Shown here in pieces: positions 52,299 to 62,208 of a stretch of DNA of 64,000 bases. The stretch covers positions 13,571,661-13,635,660 of the forward strand of contig HG738137.1 in NCBI GenBank assembly GCA_000499405.2. Direction: 5' to 3'. Position 1 is the first letter of the stretch; the number at the start of each line of letters is the position of its first letter. This DNA comes from Onchocerca volvulus. Lineage: Eukaryota; Nematoda; Chromadorea; Rhabditida; Onchocercidae. The notes below the pieces were generated by a model. It worked only from the letters and a program-made list of their open reading frames with translations, was not told the origin of the DNA and made no database searches. A program made the translations under genes and the position numbers.

Positions 52299-52756
52299 TT
52301 ACATGGTTGAGAGGTCAATCACGATGATTCCATCAGAACTTTCATTTCCTATAGTTTCATTTTTAACAATGACCAACTCATTAAACTACCTCGTTCTAAA
52401 TATCATACAAAAAAAAGGAAAAAATGAATATTCGTAAATAAGCTACAGCATCACATAACATAAAATACGTTGCCTAACACCTGTCATACCACATTTTTCA
52501 TCAAACCGTAATGGATAATCGATAACTAAGATGTTATTGAAAGTGGCTGCAACATCAACTTTATGTGAATCTTCAGATTGTTCGCACTGACAACCAAAAA
52601 CAAAGAATTACTAATTTTATTTGAACTATTCAAATTCCGAAAAATTTTGAAGCCTAAAAATCACTGTACATTACTCATACAATGATAGCGATTGGAATCG
52701 AGTTCCAAATCTTTATAATTAAATAATTCCGATACAATTAAGCTATGTGCATTCAT
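52299..52756 (-). CDS. Small unrecognised protein, downstream of UQCRB
   Basis: Exon 1 (52756-52670) starts ATG and encodes MNAHSLIVSELFNYKDLELD then SNRYHCMSN, ending in phase 0 at GTACAG. Exon 2 begins at 52586 after TTGGTTGTCAG and encodes CEQSEDSHKVDVAATFNNIL then VIDYPLRFDEKCGMTG. It ends either at 52481 (GTGTTA, phase 1) or at 52455 (GTGATG, phase 0). The phase-0 choice joins exon 3 (52385-52299; NELVIVKNETIGNESSDGII, then VIDLSTM and TAA) for about 101 residues. The NRYHC..NC and YPLRFDE pattern is faintly like the zinc-ribbon region of ubiquitin hydrolases, but this is not enough to name it. Exons 1 and 2 look solid; exon 3 and the tail are tentative. The ATG lies 50 bases after the UQCRB stop. 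Confidence 0.5.
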
Positions 52757-52806
52757 ATATAGCGCTAGACGAACATTTAAAGAAATGCTACATTATTCAT
52801 TCCTCA

Positions 52807-54216
52807 TCAATGGCGTCCCTTTAATCGGAAAGTGGGCAACAATCCAGAAGTGTTCGCTCGCGTCTTCTTTTCTTCTTCAATTTCATCCAAATATGGCTTA
52901 AGGTACCATGTTTCCTGAAAATAAGTTAGTAAACTGATAATTATGAATAAATGCATTAACCAAATGAATGTATGCGAAGATATATATCACTTTAGCAGAA
53001 AATGCAATCGCTAAGAAAGATGATTTTTAAAAATGGAAAAAATCCGTCAGTTTATTATCAAATAATAAGATAAACCTACATCCTCCCATTTCGTCCATTT
53101 TTCTTTTGGTAATCGCTCACCGTGGGATTTCAACGAATGCGCATGATAGAGCCGTATTTTGCGTTCATCGAAAAGCCACGGCTCTTTCAAATTCAAACGA
53201 CGCAATGCCTCTTTCACTTCCGCAGCTGGTTCAAAACACTGATCGTGAAAAAGTAAACCTAAATATTCAAGATATTGCAAAAAACATAGCATAATATCCG
53301 ATCCTTTCTAATTTAAAATCAGAATCAAAAAATCTTAATATAAATAAAGAAAGAGAATTGGAACCGTATCGTCTTCCACTCCAACCGTATGACCAGAAAA
53401 AATACCGCAACATTTGTGCCCATTTTCCTGAAAAAGAAAGCATCTTTAATTATTATGGATAAAAAATACAAATGAATCGTTAAAAGCTGATATCAAGAGA
53501 AACTCAATTCTAAAGAAGGAAAATTTCTTTAAGAACCAATCATTGTTACATTCAATGTCTTCGAAAGAACAGTGATTTGAAATTTTTAAATTATTCAACG
53601 GTAAACTCAACAAATTTGTGGCATAAAAATACCGTTATAAGTAAATTTGATGTTTTTGACAGCTGGTGAGACCTTCTCCCAGCGAGCCAATAACGACGGT
53701 TGCGAGAAGGCAACCTAAAAAAATTCTTTAAAATTAAAAGAAATCGGTATATCTGGTGATAATTGAGTCATTCAAGGAATAGAATTCTCAGCAAAATCCT
53801 AGTAGGTACAACATCAAGATCGAGTAATATTCCCAAATGCGTAACATCAGGGAAAAAAAAAAGTGCTCTTTCATGCTGAATAGTTGAGATGGACGACCCG
53901 TCAGTCTGGTCAACAAACAAACTGAACAAAATAAGATAATTATATCTAAAATTTCCTTCAGTACTATCAATGGATGAATTGAAGGAAATAATTTGGCAGT
54001 AGTCATTAGTATCATTGATAGATGACATAATTTGCAGAAAAAAAATTAATCCAGTAATCCTATGAACTAAATTATCCTATTGTAAAACAAATAAATCTTT
54101 ATTACGGTAATGATTATTGCCATATTTCATTTATATGATGGTATTCTAGAACATTTAATAAATGACAACATCTACAAAAATATTGTAACCTTTGCTAAAA
54201 GTGTTGTGCGCACCAT
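52807..54216 (-). CDS. UQCRB: Cytochrome bc1 complex subunit 7 (UQCRB/QCR7)
   Basis: Matrix-side subunit of mitochondrial complex III that stabilises cytochrome b. Five minus-strand exons with agreeing phases: 54216-54190 (MVRTTLLAK), 53714-53633 (VAFSQPSLLARWEKVSPAVK...), 53427-53365 (KWAQMLRYFFWSYGWSGRRY), 53258-53080 and 52914-52807, giving 152 codons. The family core is clear: GLLFHDQCFEPAAEVKEALR, then a basic helix, then RLPKEKWTKWED and TWYLKPYLDEIEEEKK, matching the LPKEQWTKYEED..YLEPYL region of animal UQCRB. It is longer than usual (about 110-130) because of an N-terminal extension and a short RH-ending tail. The first exon is placed by phase and by its basic, mitochondrial-like start, so it is the least certain. 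It is divergent from the cyclophilin gene; another gene follows 50 bases downstream. Confidence 0.85.
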
Positions 54217-54526
54217 TTGTTCGTATCCTATCTCACACGGTAATATGAATACAACTGAATTGTTCCGAAATATCAATTTAATCTGGGAAAAAAACTGAAA
54301 AAAAAAATTCTGATATTGACAGAAAGAAAAAAAAAGCGCTCTGTAAAATTATACGTGTCGTATTCCTTTCCACCTGATAATTTGGAATAAATCTTTCGCA
54401 TGATATTCTAACTTAATCTCAGCATATCTAACCAATCTGTGAATTTATTCCATCCCAAGCCTTCCCGTCCTCTCCGATCTCATTAATTACTCATATTTTT
54501 TTTCCAAACTTTTTGTTTGCTTTTAT

Positions 54527-54762
54527 GTAAACAAATCCAATACCATCCTATCTTAATCATGTGTAAGATAAAGAATAAAGGCAGGCTAGAGGTGACAAAT
54601 GAAAGCTATTTGTGTTTACTTCATCAACTTTCTACCCATGTTTATAGTTGTTTACCTCATGAGCTAATTGTTTACTTCGCAAAACATGTTTATTTGCAAA
54701 CATATATCACAAAACAACGAAACTCCAACCAACACACCACAACGAACGTCCACATGTAAACA
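54527..54762. promoter_or_regulatory. Cluster of five forkhead-type sites
   Basis: GTAAACA at 54527-54533 and 54756-54762, and its complement TGTTTAC at 54613-54619, 54649-54655 and 54669-54675, fall within 236 bases between the divergent UQCRB and cyclophilin genes. GTAAACA is the classical FOXO/forkhead core (DAF-16, PHA-4 class). The density looks high for a heptamer with two G/C positions in this base composition. Binding is inference. Confidence 0.4.
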
Positions 54763-55300
54763 ATCATGAAGCATTTGCAAAATCAAACCAATTCGTATGT
54801 AACAGTCGTACTTATGAAACTTTGATTGGATTCAATATGTACCTTTTAATATTTACAAGCTAGCAGCATTAACTCTTGATGAAAGGATGATGAAAACAAG
54901 TACTTTATATTTAAATTTTTTTTCAGTTGGAATGCCATCGTTTCACTTAAATAAAAAAAAAAAAAATGGAAAGAAATGAAAGGTAAAGCATTGCTATACT
55001 TAAATTAACCACAATAATATCACATATGTGATAACTCAATTATTAGTCAATATCATTTGAAAAATTGTTATGAATTTTAGATTAACATTCAAAATCTATA
55101 ACAACTGAAACGGTTTTATTAATGTATGCGTTTAAATAATTGAAACTTAAGAAGGAAGTTGATGCCAATGAAATTAATTTCGTTTCGTTTCCCGATATAA
55201 TATTTGAGATTTAGATTTTGAAATTAAAATAAAACTCAGTCCACTTGACAGTAAATTGACGTCTGCGCCACGTAAAAATACAAAAGCCAAATTTACCGCT

Positions 55301-55393
55301 ATGTCGAAAACTATTTGGAATCCACTGCTTTATACTAATGACAAGAAGCAAGGTCCCGCTGGTATTTCAGGGTTGGCCGATGTAATTTGGTGA
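55301..55393 (+). CDS. Possible 30-residue ORF or small exon
   Basis: ATG TCG opens MSKTIWNPLLYTNDKKQGPA then GISGLADVIW and TGA, in a GC-richer patch upstream of the cyclophilin gene. Its Pro/Gly/Trp content is unlike chance AT-rich frames. A GTAATT donor after GLAD (55382) would make it a first exon, but no partner exon was found before 55895. It could be an upstream ORF, a microprotein or chance. Confidence 0.28.
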   Translation: MSKTIWNPLLYTNDKKQGPAGISGLADVIW

Positions 55394-55848
55394 ACTGTTT
55401 TCAGGATTGTTTCCGTCCGTCTAGTTGATATTTATTCTTGGGGTTTTGGGTCTAGTTTTTGTAGTTGTTTCTGCAAATAAGTTGCTTCTGATAAGTTTTC
55501 TCTTATCAGGAATAAGTTGTTTCTGACAAATTCTTATTATAAATAGTTTCAAATACGAAATAAGTTATGCAATAAGTTGTTTCTAAGTTCTTCCTAGTAA
55601 ATTGTTACTGCTTATGTTTCTAAGTCTCACCATATATACTAGAAGTTGCTTTTTCTTATAATGCAAAAAATTGTATCTTAATGATATCATCAACCAAAAT
55701 TGGACCTAACTGATACCAATAAATATGCAACCTGTTAATTTATTTCATTAAATGAAGAAAAATTTATGTTTGTAACTATTCATATTCAATATATCAGTTG
55801 TGTTTGTGAAAATAAATTTTTCAGGATTTCAATAATCATTGGATTTAT

Positions 55849-55861
55849 TTTTCTTTTCCAG
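55849..55861 (+). promoter_or_regulatory. Probable trans-splice acceptor before the cyclophilin start
   Basis: A T-rich tract ending CTTTTCCAG lies 33 bases upstream of the ATG at 55895 with no coding exon visible before it. In filarial worms such a site commonly receives the SL1 leader; a cis-spliced 5' UTR exon is the alternative. Confidence 0.5.
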
Positions 55862-55894
55862 TTTTTTAAATTAATTCTTTAATTGTGACGAAAA

Positions 55895-58800
55895 ATGTCT
55901 AAAAAAGATCGCCGCCGGGTATTTTTCGATGTAACAATTGATGGCAACCTTGCGGGTCGCATTGTTATGGAATTATATAACGATATAGCACCACGGACGT
56001 GTAATAATTTCCTGATGCTTTGTACTGGTATGGCTGGTATTGGTAAAATAAGTGGCAAGCCTTTGCACTATAAAGGATCAACATTTCATCGTGTCATTAA
56101 GAATTTCATGATTCAGGTAAAAGTTTATGAGTAATATTATATTTGAAAAAAAAATTGGAATTTTATTCATTCATATATGCAAATATTGCATTAATATACA
56201 TAAAACTGATATTGCTTCATTTGTTAGAAAGCAAAATAAGCTGTGATAAAAAATAAAATATTAAATTAGAAATATTCGATTAAAAAGGATGGCAACAATG
56301 AGATGAACGAAATTTAATATTTAAATAAATGCATGAAACTTTTTTTTTTTTTTCAGGGAGGTGATTTTACGAAAGGTGATGGAACGGGTGGAGAATCAAT
56401 TTATGGTGGTATGTTCGATGATGAGGAATTCGTCATGAAGCATGATGAGCCATTTCTTGTCTCAATGGCAAATAAAGGACCTAATACGAATGGTTCACAA
56501 TTTTTTATCACTACAACACCTGCGCCACATCTCAATAATATCCATGTCGTATTTGGTAAGGTTAGTAACTTAAGACATACATGACTGAATTGAATCATTC
56601 ATTTACTCATTTGCTCTTTTTCACTTTATTTATGCAGATCATGAAATTTTTAAATATGATAAGATTTTCGGAAATCAGTGAAATTCATTATCATTGTTGC
56701 AAAATAAAGAATATGATCTTGATAGTTCCAATGTTTCTGAGTTTATTTTTATCCTGCTGCCGATTATATTTATTGAATTCTTCAGTTTTATCTGCTGTCC
56801 TTTTTCAAAAAGTGATTATGTTGAGATTCCTTGCCTGTTCTGCAACTTTGATCATTGTGATTTACTTCTAGAGCATGATAGAACTGTTTTTCTTTCACAT
56901 TTGCAAACGATAGATAAGAAAGGAATTTGAAGTGATATTTATAGGTTGTTTCCGGACAGGAAGTCGTAACTAAAATCGAATGTTTGAAAACCAATTCCAA
57001 GAATCGCCCATTAGCTGATGTTATAATACTTAATTGTGGTGAACTTGTTCGACGAAAAAAACGTCACCATTCCTCGAGATCGAGTGAATCGAGCAGGTAA
57101 TGGCAGATCCATGTTTGGTGGAGTGTAAAAAGTGCTAATACCAAAGTGTTTATTTCTTAGTGATCTTTATTTGATTTTGGAATGAAATTATTTTCGAATT
57201 TGGAAGAAATATAATTTTTCGATTCATTTATTGTTCTTAAGCTGTCTATTTTTCTTCTGCTTTTATTTCTGATGCAGTATACTGATTTGCAGTTCTTCTG
57301 CATCAACTGGAAAAAGTCATAAGAAGACAAAAAAGACAAAAATGAAAGAGAAGAAACGGAAAGAGGGTGATGAGGTGGAACATTTAGAAATCGGAACTGT
57401 TATTCCGGAAACGGAACTGCAGCTATCAAGCGTAAAGCCGGAAGATTTGCCCGAAGAGCCGGACCATCAAAACAAATATCTTATGAGACGGTAAATGCTC
57501 ACATATTATTTGAGGATGAGATTTTCCGTCTTCTTCTCCTAAATTTTCCTGAGTTCAGAAAATTGCTTTTTTTCAAAGATTTTAATTTTCTTTAGGTCGA
57601 AAACACCGGAAAATTCCAAGAAAGAAAAGAAAGAGAAATCACGACAATCATCTCAGCGTTTTTCTCGGCGCGATATTGGTCAGCGTTTGAATCGTATGCG
57701 GAGAACACGAACTGGACACAAAATAAAGGTAGCATTACCTTCATGTTCTGTAATCATTGTTTAAATAATTATTACTCAGTTGATTAATTCGAAATTTTCT
57801 GTTACCTGGCTATCAGATTTAGATATTATTAAGAGTGTTCTACTCATTAATTGAAATAGGTTGCTTATTTTTATATTTTCATGTTCCTAGGATTTTTTAC
57901 AATTTGTATCAATTTCGAGTTTAATGTTGTATTTAATAGCCATAACCTTAGATACCATTTTCTTTCAGGGACGCGGTGCACTTCGTTTTCGAACTCCAGA
58001 GGGGAGTAGTGATTATGATGGAAGTCGCACTCCTCCTCATTGGAGACGTGAACAGGTCATTTCCAAATTCCATACTTTTTGTTCGGCATGAATTAATTAT
58101 CAATAGTGGATAATTATGAGAGCTTGTTGTTGTGACGAAAAAAATACCTGGATTAATTTTTCAAATTTTACTTCTAACCATTGTTTGATGTTAATTTTAC
58201 TTTTCTGAAATGATATAATTTTAAGTTTTATGGAATACATCTCGGAATAGTAAGGTATTTTATGTTGGACATCTCAGTATCATAGTAAAAGATAATATTT
58301 AATTTTGAAATAAAAAATCTTTGAAATTGATTTTTTTTTTTTTTTTTAGAATCGTGTAATAACGCTTGACGAATTGCACCGCTTACAAGAAAAAAGGAAG
58401 GCATATGAGCTTGAAGAGTTTGAAAATCCGAGAAATAATACTGGCAATAAAGAAAAAATTGATGCTACGTTAAATACTTCTAAGAAAATTGAAAGCAAGG
58501 AGGAACGACATCGCGGTAGGTCGGAAAAGTGGGAAAATCGGCATGAGCGAAGTAGACACGCAACGGTAAGCTTTGAAACTTTTTATTGACTTTATTTCTT
58601 CAAAAATTTCAGAAAAATGATTTTTTGTATGCTAAAATATTGGCTTTAACTTATCATTGATGCTTGAAAAATTTTTTGAATAGTTCAGCTTGGTAAAAGT
58701 TTGCAGGAAGAATGAGTAGTAAATTAGAAATATTTATTTCATGAAATGAAATTTAATGAATTTGCCTTTTTTTTTTTTTAGCGACGATCACCTGAGCATA

Positions 58801-61601
58801 TGGCACGACATTTCACCAGGGAAAAGATTCACCACAAAAATGATGAAATAGGAGATAGTGAAGATATCAAACGGACAAGAAAGGATCGACGAGGACGAGC
58901 AGTTGAAAAGGAGAAAATCAAGACCGTAAGTTTTGGGGTTTTTTAAGCATTAGTATGACTGATATGTGAAGTTCGAATTTCGTTGTTCAGATCTGCAACT
59001 GGAGAAGTGTAGGATAAAATGAGGAACCTTAGAGTGTGTTCGAAGGAAGTAGCATTGGAAAGAAGAGAAAGGAGAGCGCTTCTTGCACAATGTATTTCAA
59101 ATAGTGACGTGAATTTAAGTTGTTTATTTTGAAAAATTGATACAAATTTAGAATGATGAAAAAGCTGCTGCAATAAATGAATTAAACTTGGATGAGCCAA
59201 CAGTAGAAGTTATATTGGATAGTGCCGAAGACATTAGAGACAGTGATGATGAAGCGATCAGATTGCATTTACTGAAGGCAAAAGAAAGGGCAGAAGAAAA
59301 AGCGAAACATGGTAGATTTAATTCTTTAACATTACTTTTAAAACTGGATGCAGAAAGAAATTCGCCAAATCTTATTTTTAAATGAATATGTTTATAAAGA
59401 TAATTTCATATTATTTGACAAGCAGAAAGTATTCACCCACTTATTTGCTTTAATCTGATTGGCTTGATTATAGGGCTCTGTGTCTCTTTAATTTAAATGA
59501 TATTTGTTTCATTCTTTTCGCTCGTTGTATGGAGAGGAAGGGATAAATTAAAATGAAAACTTTGATTTCTTATCTCTTAAATTTGCTCTGTTGAAGAATC
59601 GAAAATGGCTAAAAAGAGTGATGAAAATGACGAACGAGATCGAAGAACGACTCATGGAGAGAAACAGAAGAATAATACCAAAAAGGGTGAACAACATCGA
59701 GAGCGTAAAAATGATGATCATGAAAAGCAAGCTGCCGATGAATATGATAAGAATCAAATTGCAGAAGCAGATTCAGGAAATAAACGTCATCGACTGAAAA
59801 GCGATAATAAGGATCATAAAGCAAAAACAGAGCGACGAGAGAAAAGTGGAAGCGTCGAGGAAAATAGAAGACGCAGTACTAGTCATGAAAAATTCGATGA
59901 TTTGAAAAAAATGGAAACCTCGGGCCAAAAAAGTCAAAATGACAGTGAACAAACTGCGGAAACAAAAACAAGTCATACTGATTCCAACAGGAACGATAAT
60001 TCGAAGGCATCAGTAAATGGAAAGTTGCAGGAAGTTAATTTAACAAATAAAGAGAATGAAGAGGTTTCCGAACAAAAAAGTTTAGGAACGGAGCCATCAA
60101 AACCAGAAGGAATCAAGCAGCAATCGAACGACGTTTCCAGAAAAAAAAGTGGTGAAAAGCAAAAAGAATCGAAACGGAGTGAGAGAAGTCGCAGTCGGAG
60201 ACGCCGAAGCAAGAGTAATGTTCGTAGGCGCCGAAGTTCGAGCCGTCGTTCAAGAACACGTGATCGCCGCCTTAGGTAATCCTTTCTGCATATCGGGCAA
60301 GTTATTTTGAATAAATTTTTGAGGATACAAAACCGGTAATTGTATTTCAACAGAAAATCAGAAGTCAGTTTTTTTTAAGATCACGATCTCGATCAAGAGG
60401 TTATGTACGTCGATTTGAAGGATGGTCTCGCACTCGTCGGCCAACTAGGCGAGAATTGTACGATGAGCACATGCGTCGAGAGCGTGAACGACGTCGAAGC
60501 TTCGATAGGTATTCAGATAGAAGACGTACCAGAAGCCGAAGTGTTCGACGGGATAGTGATCGGGTTCGGTTTTTAATTTTTCATGAAGGAAATGGCTTTT
60601 GTAATTGACAAAATTTTATAATCATAAATTTTTGATATATCTTCTTAAACTAATCATGATTATGGATTAGGCTATGTATCTTAAAAAAAAAAAAAAAAAA
60701 AAAGAAAAAATGATTCTATTTTCTCTTAATATCCATCGCTATTGATGAGGATAAAATTGTTTTAGTGCTATAGAAGATACATTACACACCAAAATATAAA
60801 ATTTTAATGTACAACTAAATTATATAAACAGTAATATCACTTACAGCAACAATAATGTGATGAATTTGTTCCTTTCTATAAGCCACACTTTCAGTACTCA
60901 AGACGTAGCCGAAAACGTTCATCATCTTCTTCAAGTAGTAGCAGCGACAGTTCATCAAGCGATTCTCGAAGCACCGCAAGTAGCAGGTTGAATCTTTTGT
61001 CTATCCTCAAATATATAAATAATATATATTTGAATAAATGAAAAAAAAAAAAAAAACGAAATGTTAGGACAGAATCTTTTCAGAAGAACAAAAGATTAAA
61101 CATAATGATAAATGAAATATAAAGGTGAAGGTGAGAAAAATGTTAAACAATTGAAATGGGTTTTTCAAATAATTTTTTTTTCTTTTTTTTTTTTTTTTTT
61201 TTGAATTGTTCAACAGCAGACATACCAGTAGCTCGTATAATATTCTGTAAGATAACTGAATTTTTATTTCCTGATATTATAAGATCCTATTTTATTAATG
61301 GCTAATTTGCCGAATCTCGTATTTATTCTTGTAATTAAGCGAATGAAACATGCGTCGTTATATACACTGCTGCGGTATGAAATATAGCACTCATCTACTG
61401 TCATATCATTTTTTATAAATGGTTTTCAATACCATTTGTAAATTTAAAATAGAATTTTTCTGTCATTATTGACGAATTGATCATTTGGATGGTGGGAAAG
61501 ATCCACTTTAAATTCCACTTATTTTTATTTTCAGTACATCATCAAAACGTTCAAGCAGTTCGAGTTCAAGCGGAAGTTCTCGGAGCAGAAGTTCCAACTA
61601 G
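55895..61601 (+). CDS. cyp-1: Large cyclophilin with RS-rich tail (BmCYP-1/NKTR type)
   Basis: Peptidyl-prolyl isomerase joined to a nuclear-speckle-type RS tail. Exons: 55895-56116, 56357-56560, 56945-57096, 57293-57490, 57596-57728, 57969-58055, 58350-58565, 58782-58925, 59152-59311, 59597-60275, 60380-60563, 60895-60986 and 61535-61601. All phases agree: 845 residues, against about 843 for Brugia BmCYP-1. The cyclophilin domain spans residues 1-176. Catalytic and binding residues R66, F71, M72, Q74, A112, F124, L133 and H137 are present, but the cyclosporin-contacting tryptophan is H132. The divergent-loop insert ([14 protein letters not shown]) is present. Next come a Lys-rich linker, a [25 protein letters not shown] motif, charged repeats, and from about residue 710 RS/RR repeats ending [12 protein letters not shown]. 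It presumably acts in pre-mRNA splicing. Confidence 0.93.
61217..61246 (+). other. Candidate in-frame 30-base alternative exon of the cyclophilin gene
   Basis: Between the last two coding exons, 30 bases are flanked by a long T tract plus TTCAACAG and by GTAAGA. They keep phase 2 on both sides and would insert ten residues (RHTSSSYNI core) into the RS tail. Not needed for the 845-residue model. Confidence 0.3.
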
Positions 61602-62208
61602 TTGATTTTTATTTACTTGTTTTGTTGTATGCATTTATTGCATTTTGCTGAATTTTAGTTGTTATGTGCAGAAGAATTTCCAAAAGCAACAAAAAAGAGC
61701 ATGATTTTTAGATTTCGGGGGTATAGAATTGTTGGATCAAGTTTAATCTAAGATAGGAGTGATATGGCATCTATTGTCGGTGAAATTCAGTAAATTCTGT
61801 TTCCTACAAGGGGAGATTGAATCAAGGGAGGGACAAAGATTTCTTCCTAAAGATTTAGATTAAACTTGAACCCTCTGGAAGTTCTGAATCTAATTTTATT
61901 TTAAAAATTGTTGCTTTTATTTATGCTTTATTCTATGAAAAATATGGATTTGATCAAAATTTATTATGGAAAGTAGCTGAGTATTACTTTCTCATGAGCC
62001 TCATTTATCTGTCTACTGCGAATTCATATTTCAGTTTTTTCATGTTATACATGTTTTTAGAGTGACCAGAATATGTTAAATGTTATACGTTCTCGAACCA
62101 TCCTGTTACTAATATATTTTAGCTGAAATGTTTTTGTATACGTACGATACATATTCTTGCATTTGTTAACAATTTCCTGATATGCATGAGAATATTTTGC
62201 TCATGATA
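61602..62208. other. Convergent 3' region
   Basis: Lies between the cyclophilin stop and the stop of the minus-strand gene; presumably both 3' UTRs. No clear AATAAA close to either stop. Confidence 0.45.

Noticed and set aside
53768..54028. Minus-strand 86-codon ORF starting MSSINDTNDYCQ
   Set aside because: It lies inside intron 1 of the UQCRB model, a second frame (MILMTTAKLF...) is open over the same bases, and no splice signals support it.
54110..54298. Plus-strand 62-codon ORF
   Set aside because: It covers the first UQCRB exon on the other strand; composition and lack of splice signals suggest a shadow.
54517..54759. Plus-strand 80-codon ORF through the forkhead-site cluster
   Set aside because: The openness comes from the repeated TGTTTAC/AAACA-rich sequence; no splice signals or recognisable motif.
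59548..60350. Several minus-strand ORFs (Leu/Arg and Phe-rich)
   Set aside because: Shadows of the charged and RS-rich exons of the cyclophilin gene.
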